From assembly GCF_011764545.1 (NCBI RefSeq), contig NZ_AP022870.1:1534001-1598000 (forward strand): a DNA stretch of 64,000 nucleotides, in the 5' to 3' direction. This DNA is from Phytohabitans flavus. Its GTDB lineage: Bacteria; Actinomycetota; Actinomycetes; Mycobacteriales; Micromonosporaceae. Made by a program: the position numbers and the translations under genes. This document shows, in pieces, positions 54,077 to 62,671 of the stretch (positions within the stretch are counted from its first letter, which is position 1; each line of letters opens with the position of its first letter). The notes under the pieces were generated by a model. The model had not been told where the DNA came from and did no database searches. It saw nothing but the letters and a program-made list of their open reading frames with translations.

Positions 54077-55714
54077 ATGGAACGCGGTTGTGGAAGCAGG
54101 CTGCTGAGGCTGTGGGCGGCGCTGCTGCTGGCGGTCCTGTCAGTGCCGCTCGGCCCGGCGGATTTGGCTGCCGCCGAGGCTCCGGGCGAGACCGGCAGAT
54201 ACTACATCGTCCGACCGCCGGTCGACGGCCAGCGGGAGTACCTGTACGACATCGCCCTGCGTACCCTCGGCAACGGCAACCGGTTCCGCGAGATCATCGA
54301 ACTCAACAAGGGCCGGAAGCAGCCCGACGGGGCTACCTTCACCGACGGCGTCGAGCTCGGCCCTGGCTGGATCCTCGTGCTGCCGCGCGACGCCCGGGGT
54401 GAGGGTGTGCGCGCCGGTGCGCTTCCGCCGATCGGCGCCCAGTCCGCCCGCCCTCGGCCAAGCACGGCAGCCCCGCGGTCGAGTGCCGCGACACCGCAGG
54501 GGTCGCCGAGCCCCACCGCGACGCGACCGCCCTCGCGGAGCCCGGCCACGTCACCCCCAGCGGTCGATCCGGCGGCCACCGTGGCCGCCGGATCGCCGCC
54601 GACCACGGAGCCACACCGGCTGGCTACCTTCGGCCGCGTTTTGACCTGGGGCGGTGCCGGTGTGCTCGCCGTGCTGCTCGGACTCGGCCTGCTCACAATC
54701 GTCCGCCGGAGCCTGCACCGGATGCGTCCGGTGCCCGTCGAGAACGGCCCCTGGCCGCCCCAACGCCATCACACACCGACGCCGGCCGAGCTCGGCATGC
54801 TCGCCGCAGCCGGGGCGCGGGTCCCGCCGGTTCCGCCGCTGGCGGCGGAACAGTGGATGTCCGAACCCTTGCTCTCCGAGCTGTCCATGATGGAGCCAGG
54901 ATTGGCCGAGCATCAGCTGGCCGCGCACGGGCTGGAAGAGCCGGTGATGGCCGAGCAGCGGCTGGCGGACCTGCGGACGACGGAGCTGACCCAGCTGCAC
55001 ACGGCGGACCTGCGTACGACGGCTCCGGTCGCCACGCCGCCCGCGCCGCACTGGCCTCCCGCGCTCACCGCCTGGCCCACACCCGAGCCCTTCACACCGC
55101 CGTCGCCGGGGCTGAACGGAACGGAGGCCGCCGGCGTGCCTTGGGACACATCGGACCTACCCCGCCCGGCGTTGCCGGCGGACGACGACGTGCCCTACGT
55201 CCGGGCCGACATGGTCAGCGAGGTCGGACCGATCCTGGTACGCCTGGCCGGGGTCGCGACCGGGCCGACCACGCCGCCGTACGCCTGGCTAGCCCAGACC
55301 GAGCTGGCGCCCGCCGCGTCCGTGCCGCTGGTGCTGGGCGGTAAGGGACCGTGGCGGTTCCACGTCGACCTGGGCCGTACCCCGGACGTCTTCACCCTTG
55401 TCGGCGCCGCGGAAGACTGCCGCCGCCTGGCCGCGGGGTACGCGCGCCAGCTGCACGCGGGCGGGGTCGCCGTGGCGGTTGTCGGTGACGCACTCGGTCC
55501 CGAGCTGTTCGACGGCTGCCAGAGCCTCGCGGCGATTCCGGAGCCGGACGCCCTGCCGGCCGATCCGTGCGTCGTCATCACGGCTGGTCTAGCGGAGGGA
55601 GCGGGAGCCGAGATGCGGGGGCTGGTCGCCGCCACGCGTGGCCGCTGTGTGCCGATGGTCATCGGGCAGGTCGCGGACAGCCGGTGGTCGGCTCAGATAG
55701 GGCTCGACGACTGA
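54077..55714 (+). CDS. LysM-like domain membrane protein with shared C-terminal domain
   Basis: 545 residues. Signal peptide (LLRLWAALLLAVLSVPLGPA), an N-terminal LysM-like domain (YYIVRPPVDGQREYLYDIAL, IIELNKGRKQPDGATFTDGV, GPGWILVLPRDARGEG), a Pro/Ser/Thr linker, a membrane helix (WGGAGVLAVLLGLGLLTIVR) and a cytoplasmic part. The C-terminal domain (VPLVLGGKGPWRFHVDLGRT, PDVFTLVGAAEDCRRLAAGY, VPMVIGQVADSRWSAQIGLD) is homologous to the end of the 49872 protein. The LysM-like domain is the same type as in the 58095 protein. It therefore links the outside wall to a cytoplasmic domain. GGGAGG precedes the ATG. It converges with, and overlaps by 22 bp, the 55693 gene. Confidence 0.7.
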   Translation: MERGCGSRLLRLWAALLLAVLSVPLGPADLAAAEAPGETGRYYIVRPPVDGQREYLYDIALRTLGNGNRFREIIELNKGRKQPDGATFTDGVELGPGWILVLPRDARGEGVRAGALPPIGAQSARPRPSTAAPRSSAATPQGSPSPTATRPPSRSPATSPPAVDPAATVAAGSPPTTEPHRLATFGRVLTWGGAGVLAVLLGLGLLTIVRRSLHRMRPVPVENGPWPPQRHHTPTPAELGMLAAAGARVPPVPPLAAEQWMSEPLLSELSMMEPGLAEHQLAAHGLEEPVMAEQRLADLRTTELTQLHTADLRTTAPVATPPAPHWPPALTAWPTPEPFTPPSPGLNGTEAAGVPWDTSDLPRPALPADDDVPYVRADMVSEVGPILVRLAGVATGPTTPPYAWLAQTELAPAASVPLVLGGKGPWRFHVDLGRTPDVFTLVGAAEDCRRLAAGYARQLHAGGVAVAVVGDALGPELFDGCQSLAAIPEPDALPADPCVVITAGLAEGAGAEMRGLVAATRGRCVPMVIGQVADSRWSAQIGLDD

Positions 55715-57852
55715 AGCCACGGCAGGACGGCCGGCAGCGGTCCCCGCTCCAACTGCCGGACCCGCCGCCAGCGGCCCGCGTCGACGGCATACGCGTGGCG
55801 GACCCGCACCCGCCCGTACGAACGGCTCCCGAGAATCAACTCCACCCGCGCCATGCGCAGCCTTTCCACCTGACTACGCACCCGGGTGAGGGGAGCGAGG
55901 GCGTCGGCGGTCGACCACACGTCGATCGCGCGGTCCCGTGGCACCCGCAGGTCGAGCAGCAACCGTCCAACTTGGACCGGTGGCGGTTGGCGGTACAGGC
56001 GCAGCCAACCGCGTGGCAGGGGGACCCGGGTTGCCGGCACGAGGGCGTACGCACGGCGGGTGCCGGAGGTAGGCCAGCGGCGCACGTCGTTGGGCAGGCC
56101 GGCGAGTGAATGCGCCGAGGAGGTGCACCGGATCCGCAACGACACGCCGTCCGACTCGCCCGCCGGCACAAGCTCACCGGGGCCCTCCACCTGAAATCTG
56201 TCCATGGTGGACACCTGGTTCAGGCGGCCCGCGGGTAGCAGGTACGCCTCGTGGAGGCCGCGCAGATGCTGAAGGCGAGCGGGTACGTGCGCGCGCAGCG
56301 CCGCCATCGGGATCGCGCCGCCCGGCCCGATCCGGACCCGCAGCAGGTGGCTGCCGGGCGGTACCGACTTGGGATCCAGGAAGGCGACAACGAAGAGTTC
56401 GGCGCTGGGTATCCCGTCCGCGACAGACCAGGCGCCCCCCGGCGTGACCACGAACGCCTCGAACTCGTCCGCGTTGACGTACTGCCTGGGCGGCAGCCAC
56501 GCCGGCCCGTACGCCGGCGCCCGGCGGCCCTCGACGACAAGTGGGGGGCGGGGAAAGGGCGCAAGCGATACGGCCGGCGGCTTCTTCGGCGGCGGCGCCG
56601 GCGGCGGGTCGGCCGGGACCGCTTGGTGCCGTGGCGCGGATCGCGGTGGGTCTGGTGCCCGCAGCATCCTGAGCGTGGCCCGGAACGCGTGCAGGTCGGA
56701 TGCCTCTTGGTGCGGCTCCAGCGGCCCCGCGTGCGGTCCGTCTGGCAACGGGAGCGCGGTATCGCCGCCGCGTGGCACAAGGACGCGTACGTCCGCCGGC
56801 GGGGCGGCCTCCGCCACCGGCGATCTGTCCGGCCGCGACCAGGCGCGGAGAACGACGCCAGGTCGTTCCGATGCCGGCACCAGGAGGCCATCCGGTGTTG
56901 TACGCAGGACCGGCGGGCCGGTGGCGAATCGTGGGCGGTAGGCGTGCCACTCCACGGGCTCGCCCGCGTGGTCGAGGGCGCGCAGGTCGCGCTGTCCGTC
57001 GATCAGTTCGGCGCCACCACCGGGTGGCGGTGTCCACACCGTGGCGCCGGTCGTCTCGGCCAGCGCCAGCGCCTGCGCGGCGAGGACGTGCTGTTCGTCC
57101 AGATCGGACGGCCAGGTCAGCCAGAGCCGCAGGTCGCTGCCGTAGAGCGGGAGGTCGCCCAGGAGCGCGGCGAGCTGCCCGCCGCTGTACACCCGCTGCG
57201 TGCCGCCGTAGTCGCCGACCAGGAACCCGCCGGCCCGTGCCGTGACCGCGACGGTTACGAGCCCGCCCGAGGCGGTACCGAGCTGGTGGGCGGTGGCGCG
57301 CCGGGTGACGAAGTCGGCCCTTGTGGCGAGGACCAGCCCTCCCCGAAGCGGCAGGCCGACGACGCCCTTGCGAGGGTGGACCAGGCCACGGTCCACAGTG
57401 AACCAACCGGGCAGCGGGGTGGCCAGGTCGGGTGGCTGGATCACGAGCCAGTCCTTCGGACGGTGGCTGGCCCTGTCGAGCGGTACGGCGTGCAACGGTC
57501 CGGTCCCGTCGCGCCCAGCGTGGTGCCGGATCACCGCGCCGTCCGGGCCGACCAGGACGTCGTGCGCGAGCAACCCGGCGACCTCACTGAGCAGGCCGGA
57601 GTGGCGGGCTCCGTCGTCGGTGAGGATCCGTACGTCGTTCGCGGCCTCGCCGGAGCGCCGGACCAGGTCGGCGATGGACCGCGGGGTGAGGAGCCGGTCG
57701 GGCCGTGCCGGCAGTACCAGGCCGCCGCGCGGCCCGGGTTCGAGCCAGAGATCGAACAGTCCGGTGATCCGTCGATGCTTCCGGGGATCGAAGCGGCGGG
57801 TGACCGGCAACACGGGGATGTCCGCGTTGCCCGCCGTCTTCATCGCGTACAT
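55693..57852 (-). CDS. Large uncharacterised protein of the envelope cluster
   Basis: About 719 residues from ATG 57852 (MYAMKTAGNADIPVLPVTRR). No signal peptide or membrane helix. Several alpha/beta-like blocks: FDLWLEPGPRGGLVLPARPD, HDVLVGPDGAVIRHHAGRDG, FTVDRGLVHPRKGVVGLPLR, LWLTWPSDLDEQHVLAAQAL, then a Pro-rich linker (ADPPPAPPPKKPPAVSLAPF) and a C-terminal domain (NADEFEAFVVTPGGAWSVAD, VVAFLDPKSVPPGSHLLRVR). The C-terminal part resembles no enzyme that can be named. Segments such as GLVLPARPDRLL recall the product of the partial gene at 62668, which may be a distant relative. It is divergent from the 58095 gene. A cytoplasmic scaffold or regulator of the cluster is possible but unproven. 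Confidence 0.6.
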   Translation of the reverse strand: MYAMKTAGNADIPVLPVTRRFDPRKHRRITGLFDLWLEPGPRGGLVLPARPDRLLTPRSIADLVRRSGEAANDVRILTDDGARHSGLLSEVAGLLAHDVLVGPDGAVIRHHAGRDGTGPLHAVPLDRASHRPKDWLVIQPPDLATPLPGWFTVDRGLVHPRKGVVGLPLRGGLVLATRADFVTRRATAHQLGTASGGLVTVAVTARAGGFLVGDYGGTQRVYSGGQLAALLGDLPLYGSDLRLWLTWPSDLDEQHVLAAQALALAETTGATVWTPPPGGGAELIDGQRDLRALDHAGEPVEWHAYRPRFATGPPVLRTTPDGLLVPASERPGVVLRAWSRPDRSPVAEAAPPADVRVLVPRGGDTALPLPDGPHAGPLEPHQEASDLHAFRATLRMLRAPDPPRSAPRHQAVPADPPPAPPPKKPPAVSLAPFPRPPLVVEGRRAPAYGPAWLPPRQYVNADEFEAFVVTPGGAWSVADGIPSAELFVVAFLDPKSVPPGSHLLRVRIGPGGAIPMAALRAHVPARLQHLRGLHEAYLLPAGRLNQVSTMDRFQVEGPGELVPAGESDGVSLRIRCTSSAHSLAGLPNDVRRWPTSGTRRAYALVPATRVPLPRGWLRLYRQPPPVQVGRLLLDLRVPRDRAIDVWSTADALAPLTRVRSQVERLRMARVELILGSRSYGRVRVRHAYAVDAGRWRRVRQLERGPLPAVLPWLQSSSPI

Positions 57853-58094
57853 GTGCTCTCTCACCACCGTCCGCTCCGGGCGACACACACCGGTGTGCAC
57901 GGCACACGGCCATCGGGACCCGGGACTCGCCATCGCCTGGTCTCGTGCTGTTCGTCCTCACGACGGATCGCACCGGACGCTGGTTCAGATCAAGTTGAAA
58001 GTCGATCGGGATCGGATTGAACGCACCGCGCTCTGATCCGGTGTAGAAGGTGACCGCCCGGCTGATCGGCGGCTCACGGAAGGAGGAGACAGCG
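57853..58094. other. Divergent promoter region
   Basis: 242 bp between the leftward 55693 gene and the rightward pseudo-subtilase gene. It presumably carries both promoters. No clear housekeeping boxes or dyads were seen, which would fit ECF-type promoters. Confidence 0.35.
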
Positions 58095-59570
58095 GTGTTG
58101 GCGAAGCGCTCAACATTCGGACGCCTGCTCGCTGCCGTAGCGATCCTCGGGTGCCTTGTCGTGGGGACCGCCGGGACCGCGGTGGCTCAGAAGGCCCCAC
58201 AGGATCCGCAGGCGTACGTCAAGTACTACGTCGTCGCCGCGGAGTACCAGGGCCAGCCGGAGAACCTCACCGAGATCGCGACCCGGCTCCTCGGCAGCGG
58301 CGAGCGATCGGCGGAGATCTACAACCTGAACGCCGGCCGGGTCCAACCGGACGGGGCGAGCCTGGCCGACCCGGCCAGGCTCAATTCCGGCTGGTACCTG
58401 GTGCTGCCGTGGGACGCCGTCGGCGAAGGGGTGGAGATCGGCCAGATCCCGACCGGCCCGAAGCCGACCACGCCGGCGTCCAAGCCCGGAGGGTCGCCCG
58501 CCCCGACCGGCAGCGCCAGCCCGTCGCCCACCCAGACCCACCGAAGCGGGGGTACCGCCGAGGGCTGCACCGCGACGGCCGCGTCCAGCGGTCGCTCGGA
58601 CTGGGCCCAACTGCGGCTGGCGGCCGAAGGCGCCTGGGACCTCAGCCGCGGCAACGGCGTCGTCGTGGCCGTGGTCGACTCCGGGGTGGACGGCATGCTC
58701 GAGCAGCTGAGCGGCCGGGTCGCCGTTGGCGCGGACGTGACCGCCGGGTCCGGACGAGGCGACGTCGACTGCCTGGGGACAGGTACCGCGATGGCGAGCC
58801 TCATCGCCGCCAACGCGAGCACCAGCAAGACTCCCGTCGGCATCGCGCCGGATGCCACCATCCTGCCCGTCCGGATGGTCGGAGAGTCGGCGAACGGCCG
58901 CCCGATGGACGCGGCGAACGCCATCGAGGTGGCGGTGAGCGCGGGCGCCTCCGTCCTGGCCCTGGGTTCACACGTCGACCTGTCCGCCCCCGATGTCGTC
59001 GCCTCCCTTGTCACCGCGCTCAACCACGATGTGGTCGTAGTGGCGGGCGCCCCGACCAAACCGTTCACGCTCCCGTCGCCCACCGAGCCCTCCGCCACCG
59101 GCGCCTTGCTGCTGGCCGGCGGCGTGGGCGCCGACAACCAGCTCGTCGAGGACTACCAGCCGAATGCGGTGGAGGTGGTCGCGCCCGCGGCGGACGTAGC
59201 GGGCATCGGGCCCGGGCACGCGGGCGCGCTGAGCTATACGGGAACACGGTTCGCGGTGGCTTTCGCCGCCGGCCAGGCCGCGCTGATCCGGGCGGCGTAT
59301 CCGGAGCTCACCGCTGTCCAGGTCGAGCGGCGCATCCAGGAGACCGCAGACAAGCTCGGGACGCAAACACCCGATGGCCGCTACGGCTTCGGCTTGATCA
59401 ATCCCGGCGCCTCGGTCGCGCAGGCCGCCGACGGCGGGCAACCGGCCCCGAACCAGCCCAACGGCGGTGGCCGTGGTGGCGCGGCCCTCCCGATCTTCTT
59501 CGGTATCTTGCTGATCGCCGGCGGCGCAATCACCATCGTCGCCATACGCGTCCGCCGACGCCATGCGTAG
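58095..59570 (+). CDS. Mycosin-like pseudo-subtilase with LysM-like N-terminal domain
   Basis: About 491 residues from GTG 58095 (ribosome site AGGAGGAG). Signal peptide (LLAAVAILGCLVVGTAGTAV), LysM-like domain (YVVAAEYQGQPENLTEIATR, EIYNLNAGRVQPDGASLADP), linker, S8 subtilase domain and a C-terminal membrane helix (LPIFFGILLIAGGAITIVAI) with a basic tail. The layout is that of mycosins, the S8 proteases of type VII secretion. The catalytic Asp is kept (VAVVDSGVDG, D195). The His position is Thr (GTGTAMASLIAA in place of GHGT, T229) and the Ser position is Arg (TGTRFAVAFAAGQAAL in place of GTS, R385). It should be catalytically dead and act as a structural or binding component. Confidence 0.8.
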   Translation: MLAKRSTFGRLLAAVAILGCLVVGTAGTAVAQKAPQDPQAYVKYYVVAAEYQGQPENLTEIATRLLGSGERSAEIYNLNAGRVQPDGASLADPARLNSGWYLVLPWDAVGEGVEIGQIPTGPKPTTPASKPGGSPAPTGSASPSPTQTHRSGGTAEGCTATAASSGRSDWAQLRLAAEGAWDLSRGNGVVVAVVDSGVDGMLEQLSGRVAVGADVTAGSGRGDVDCLGTGTAMASLIAANASTSKTPVGIAPDATILPVRMVGESANGRPMDAANAIEVAVSAGASVLALGSHVDLSAPDVVASLVTALNHDVVVVAGAPTKPFTLPSPTEPSATGALLLAGGVGADNQLVEDYQPNAVEVVAPAADVAGIGPGHAGALSYTGTRFAVAFAAGQAALIRAAYPELTAVQVERRIQETADKLGTQTPDGRYGFGLINPGASVAQAADGGQPAPNQPNGGGRGGAALPIFFGILLIAGGAITIVAIRVRRRHA

Positions 59571-59705
59571 CCGGAGCCTGCCCGCGCACCCGGCGAGCTA
59601 CGTCGATCCGTGTCTACGGCTATCCTCGCGGTGACGACCGTGGTCACCGACGCGTGGCGCGGGCACGACCGTGAATTTGCGATCCGTCCGTCAGGGAGGC
59701 CGTCA

Positions 59706-60275
59706 TTGTCGGCGCTGTCCAGCGGGGCTGTTGAACCGTCCGCCCCGGACGAGCCTGACGTCAAGCCGGTCGCGGCTGAGGCCTTCATGCGGCAGATCGT
59801 CGACGAGTACCGCCGGCCCCTGCACCGCTTCCTTACCCGCCTGCTGCTGGGGCAGCAGGACCTCGCGGAGGACCTGGTCCAGGAGACGTTCCTTCGCGCG
59901 TGGCGTAACGCGGAGGCGCTCGCGGCCGACCCGCCGAAGGTCGCGCCCTGGCTCTACACCGTCGCCCGGCGCGTGGCGATCGACGCGCTGCGGGCGCGGC
60001 AGGCCCGGCCGCCCGAGGTGAGCCTGCCGGATCTGAACCGGATCGCGGATACCGACGACGAGATGGATCGCGTGGTGAGTGTCCACGCGGTGCGGCTCGC
60101 GCTGGGGCGGATCAGTCAGGAGCATCGCGAGGTGCTCGTGGAGATGTACTACCGGGGCGCATCGGTTGCCGAGGCGGCGGCGCGGTTGGGCATTCCGGAG
60201 GGTACGGTGAAGTCGAGAGCCTACTACGCGGTACGCGCTCTGCACGCCGCGATGGGCTCGACCGAGTCATCCTGA
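59706..60275 (+). CDS. ECF-family RNA polymerase sigma factor
   Basis: About 189 residues from TTG 59706, chosen because GGGAGG lies six bases upstream; an upstream GTG at 59610 lacks such a site. Region 2: RQIVDEYRRPLHRFLTRLLL, GQQDLAEDLVQETFLRAWRN, WLYTVARRVAIDALRARQAR. Region 4: LGRISQEHREVLVEMYYRGA, SVAEAAARLGIPEGTVKSRA, YYAVRALHAAMG. It pairs with the anti-sigma gene that follows after 53 bp. It is similar along its length to the sigma factor at 50810. Confidence 0.92.
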   Translation: MSALSSGAVEPSAPDEPDVKPVAAEAFMRQIVDEYRRPLHRFLTRLLLGQQDLAEDLVQETFLRAWRNAEALAADPPKVAPWLYTVARRVAIDALRARQARPPEVSLPDLNRIADTDDEMDRVVSVHAVRLALGRISQEHREVLVEMYYRGASVAEAAARLGIPEGTVKSRAYYAVRALHAAMGSTESS

Positions 60276-60328
60276 TCCCGGGCTTGGGATACGCACTTAA
60301 TTGCATCACCCGGTGAGGAGGGGGCTGG

Positions 60329-61123
60329 ATGCGCGCAGACGAGCACCACTCGACGGCCGAGCAGGAGCGGCTGGCCCTCTACCTGCTCGGCGTGTTGGAC
60401 GGCCCGGAGCGGGACCTGTTCGAAGAGCACCTTGCCAACTGCTGGCACTGCCTCAACGAAGCGGCCGAGGTCGGCCCCTCCGCCAGCGGCCTCACCGGAC
60501 TGTCCGATGAGGACTGGGATCTCCTCGGCACAGCCCCGAGCCCGGTCCCCGCGCCGGCCGACCCGCCAGCGGTCGCGCCCAGCGGAGGCGGGCCGGCGGG
60601 GGAGGGCGGCCGGAGCCCGGGCGGCCCGGTCGGGCGAGGCGGTGTCCGGCCCGGCGGGGCCCGATCTTCTGGTGCTCGCTCTTCCGATGCCCGCCGGGGC
60701 TCGCGTCGCCGGCGGATGGCGATCTGGGCCGGTGCGGCGGTGGCGGCGGTCGTCCTGGCATCGGCCGGCGCGGCGGTCGTCGGCGAGTGGGGCGCGGGCA
60801 ACACGGTGCTGGCCGCCTCGGGCGAGGCGCCGGCCTACGGCGCGAGTCTCTCGGTCTTTATCACCGGCGGGGACAAGGACAGGTCGACGATCCGGATCAC
60901 GGTGACCGGGTTGCGGCCGGGGATCCGGTACCGGCTGTTCGCGGTGACCCGGGACAGGGCCACTCACGTGGTGCGGGACTGGACGGCGTCGTCCGGACCG
61001 CAGGAGGTTACCGGCGAGACATCGTTGTCCATCGACGACCTGGCGTTTATCACGGTGGGTTTGGTGGACGGCTCCGCGATCGTGACGGCGCCGATCTCGC
61101 AGGGGCCAGCCACGCCGCGCTGA
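60329..61123 (+). CDS. Zinc-finger anti-sigma factor
   Basis: 264 residues. The N-terminal anti-sigma domain has the zinc motif HLANCWHC (His-x3-Cys-x2-Cys) within ALYLLGVLDGPERDLFEEHL. A Gly/Pro/Ser-rich cytoplasmic linker leads to one membrane helix (MAIWAGAAVAAVVLASAGAA) and an extracytoplasmic beta-rich domain (GASLSVFITGGDKDRSTIRI, GLRPGIRYRLFAVTRDRATH, SIDDLAFITVGLVDGSA). It should hold the sigma factor encoded just upstream and sense an envelope signal through its outer domain. AGGAGG precedes the ATG. Confidence 0.88.
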   Translation: MRADEHHSTAEQERLALYLLGVLDGPERDLFEEHLANCWHCLNEAAEVGPSASGLTGLSDEDWDLLGTAPSPVPAPADPPAVAPSGGGPAGEGGRSPGGPVGRGGVRPGGARSSGARSSDARRGSRRRRMAIWAGAAVAAVVLASAGAAVVGEWGAGNTVLAASGEAPAYGASLSVFITGGDKDRSTIRITVTGLRPGIRYRLFAVTRDRATHVVRDWTASSGPQEVTGETSLSIDDLAFITVGLVDGSAIVTAPISQGPATPR

Positions 61124-61211
61124 CGGTAGGTAATCGGCGTCACGTGAACCGTGGCATGACGAGAGCCGTAGGGCTCGGGTCATGGAAACCCGCGAGTCAC
61201 GTGGAGGTAAT

Positions 61212-61835
61212 GTGGCCGCCCCCGGCCGTTCCCGATCGCCATACATCTACAGGACCTTGAGGTTCTCGCCGGCGGCGGGCGCCAGGTACCACGATGTGGC
61301 AAGAGCCGCTTTCAAGCTGCTCCGAGACGACCTCAAACAGGCATCAAGGCAAAACGTCGCTCGCGCCCAGACCGCGCTTCGTGGCCTGGGCAAGATGGAG
61401 CAGCGCCACCGTGCGAAGCGGTACCGGGGCGACGATTTGGGTGCCGTGCGGGTCCGGCGTGAGGTGTGGTCGGTGAACGACAAGGAGGCGGTGCTTTACC
61501 AGATGGCAAAGGTCATCACCGACCGTGAGTCGGCCCGAGCCGTCTACGGCAACGAGCATCTCCTGCTGGGCCTCTGGGAGCTCGGGTACCTGCCAGAGGT
61601 GGAGCGGCTGTGCACCGACGTGGAGCGGGCCCTGGCCCAAGGCCACTCCGAAGAGGTCAAATGGCTGCTGGCCACGTGGATCCCCAGGCGCGCCTCGGAC
61701 GTCGCCAGCGTCGCCACCAGCCCAAGACTCGACCGCGCTTACCGCGCTGGCCGGTCCAAGGAGAAGGGCAAGCCGCGGGCGCGGGCCAAGGTGAAGACGC
61801 CGACGCGTGCCCTCGTCCTGCGGCGGGGCGCCTGA
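61212..61835 (+). CDS. Uncharacterised basic protein
   Basis: About 207 residues from GTG 61212 (GGAGG just upstream); an ATG ten codons earlier is possible. Mostly helical: RYHDVARAAFKLLRDDLKQA, RREVWSVNDKEAVLYQMAKV, NEHLLLGLWELGYLPEVERL, CTDVERALAQGHSEEVKWLL, with a Lys/Arg-rich tail (RAGRSKEKGKPRARAKVKTP). No domain, signal peptide or membrane helix recognised. It lies between the anti-sigma gene and two further unknown genes in the same direction; the basic tail could bind nucleic acid or membranes. Confidence 0.6.
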   Translation: MAAPGRSRSPYIYRTLRFSPAAGARYHDVARAAFKLLRDDLKQASRQNVARAQTALRGLGKMEQRHRAKRYRGDDLGAVRVRREVWSVNDKEAVLYQMAKVITDRESARAVYGNEHLLLGLWELGYLPEVERLCTDVERALAQGHSEEVKWLLATWIPRRASDVASVATSPRLDRAYRAGRSKEKGKPRARAKVKTPTRALVLRRGA

Positions 61836-61981
61836 GGTCTCGACACCTGCGGGGTGGTTGCCGCCGCCGAGGGCGGGTCGCGGCTGAGTCGGCACATCTC
61901 CGGACCGAATTGGGGTGAACCAGGGTGGGGTGTCATCCGTAGAGGCCGGGCAACGAGACTCGTTGTCCATTGGAGTGTCAC

Positions 61982-62671
61982 ATGCCTGACGAGCAGGATA
62001 ATCGACCCATCCACCCGAGAGCCATGCAGGCCGCCCTTGCTCTAATCAGGGCCGATATCAATATCACGACGATCCCCGCAGATCAGCTCGGCTCCGTCAA
62101 GAAGTTTTTGCATAAGAAAGAAAATGACAACTATCGCGGGGTGCGGGAGTGGAGAAAGGAACAGTTCGCACACCGCAATTGGTTCGTCAGAAGATGGAAG
62201 GGTATCAATCGGGTCGCTCGGCTATTTAAGTTCCACGGCCGCAAGACAATCAGCCTTTCAAGCGCGCAGGTGGTGCTCTCGACCCCCGAGCTGAAGCCAG
62301 ACGTCGTGCGTGCGTTGCGCGTGATCGCAGATGCCAATCCGCAAATCGGAAACGCCATTGCCGCTGGGAGGCTCCCGAACGTACGAGATGTCCTGGAACC
62401 GGGTGCCGGCCGGACTGCGTCCCCTCACCCCTCCGCCGCTTGGCAGGCAGCCCAGGTCGCGGGAAGCTCGATGGGAGCCCCGCAAGCTGGGCCGCCTTCG
62501 ATGGGCTACGGGGGCCTCTATCACGTGGATCCTGGCAGGAACCAGGCGTCTCGGGAGCATCTGAGTCGGCTGCGGCCAGCGGCGTACGGGGCTCAAATGC
62601 AGGAGTCCGCGCAAATGCCGGCGAGTCCGCCGATGTACTCTCAGCCGGAGCCCCCTCTCCGGGCCAGATGA
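61982..62671 (+). CDS. Uncharacterised protein of the envelope cluster
   Basis: About 229 residues; ATG 61982 with GGAG upstream. The N-terminal half is helical and basic (AMQAALALIRADINITTIPA, VKKFLHKKENDNYRGVREWR, FVRRWKGINRVARLFKFHGR) and has distinctly lower GC and more Lys/Asn codons than its neighbours. The C-terminal half is disordered, rich in Pro, Gln, Met and Ser (GAQMQESAQMPASPPMYSQP). No recognised domain. The stop overlaps the next start (ATGA). The base composition suggests recent acquisition. Confidence 0.6.
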   Translation: MPDEQDNRPIHPRAMQAALALIRADINITTIPADQLGSVKKFLHKKENDNYRGVREWRKEQFAHRNWFVRRWKGINRVARLFKFHGRKTISLSSAQVVLSTPELKPDVVRALRVIADANPQIGNAIAAGRLPNVRDVLEPGAGRTASPHPSAAWQAAQVAGSSMGAPQAGPPSMGYGGLYHVDPGRNQASREHLSRLRPAAYGAQMQESAQMPASPPMYSQPEPPLRAR

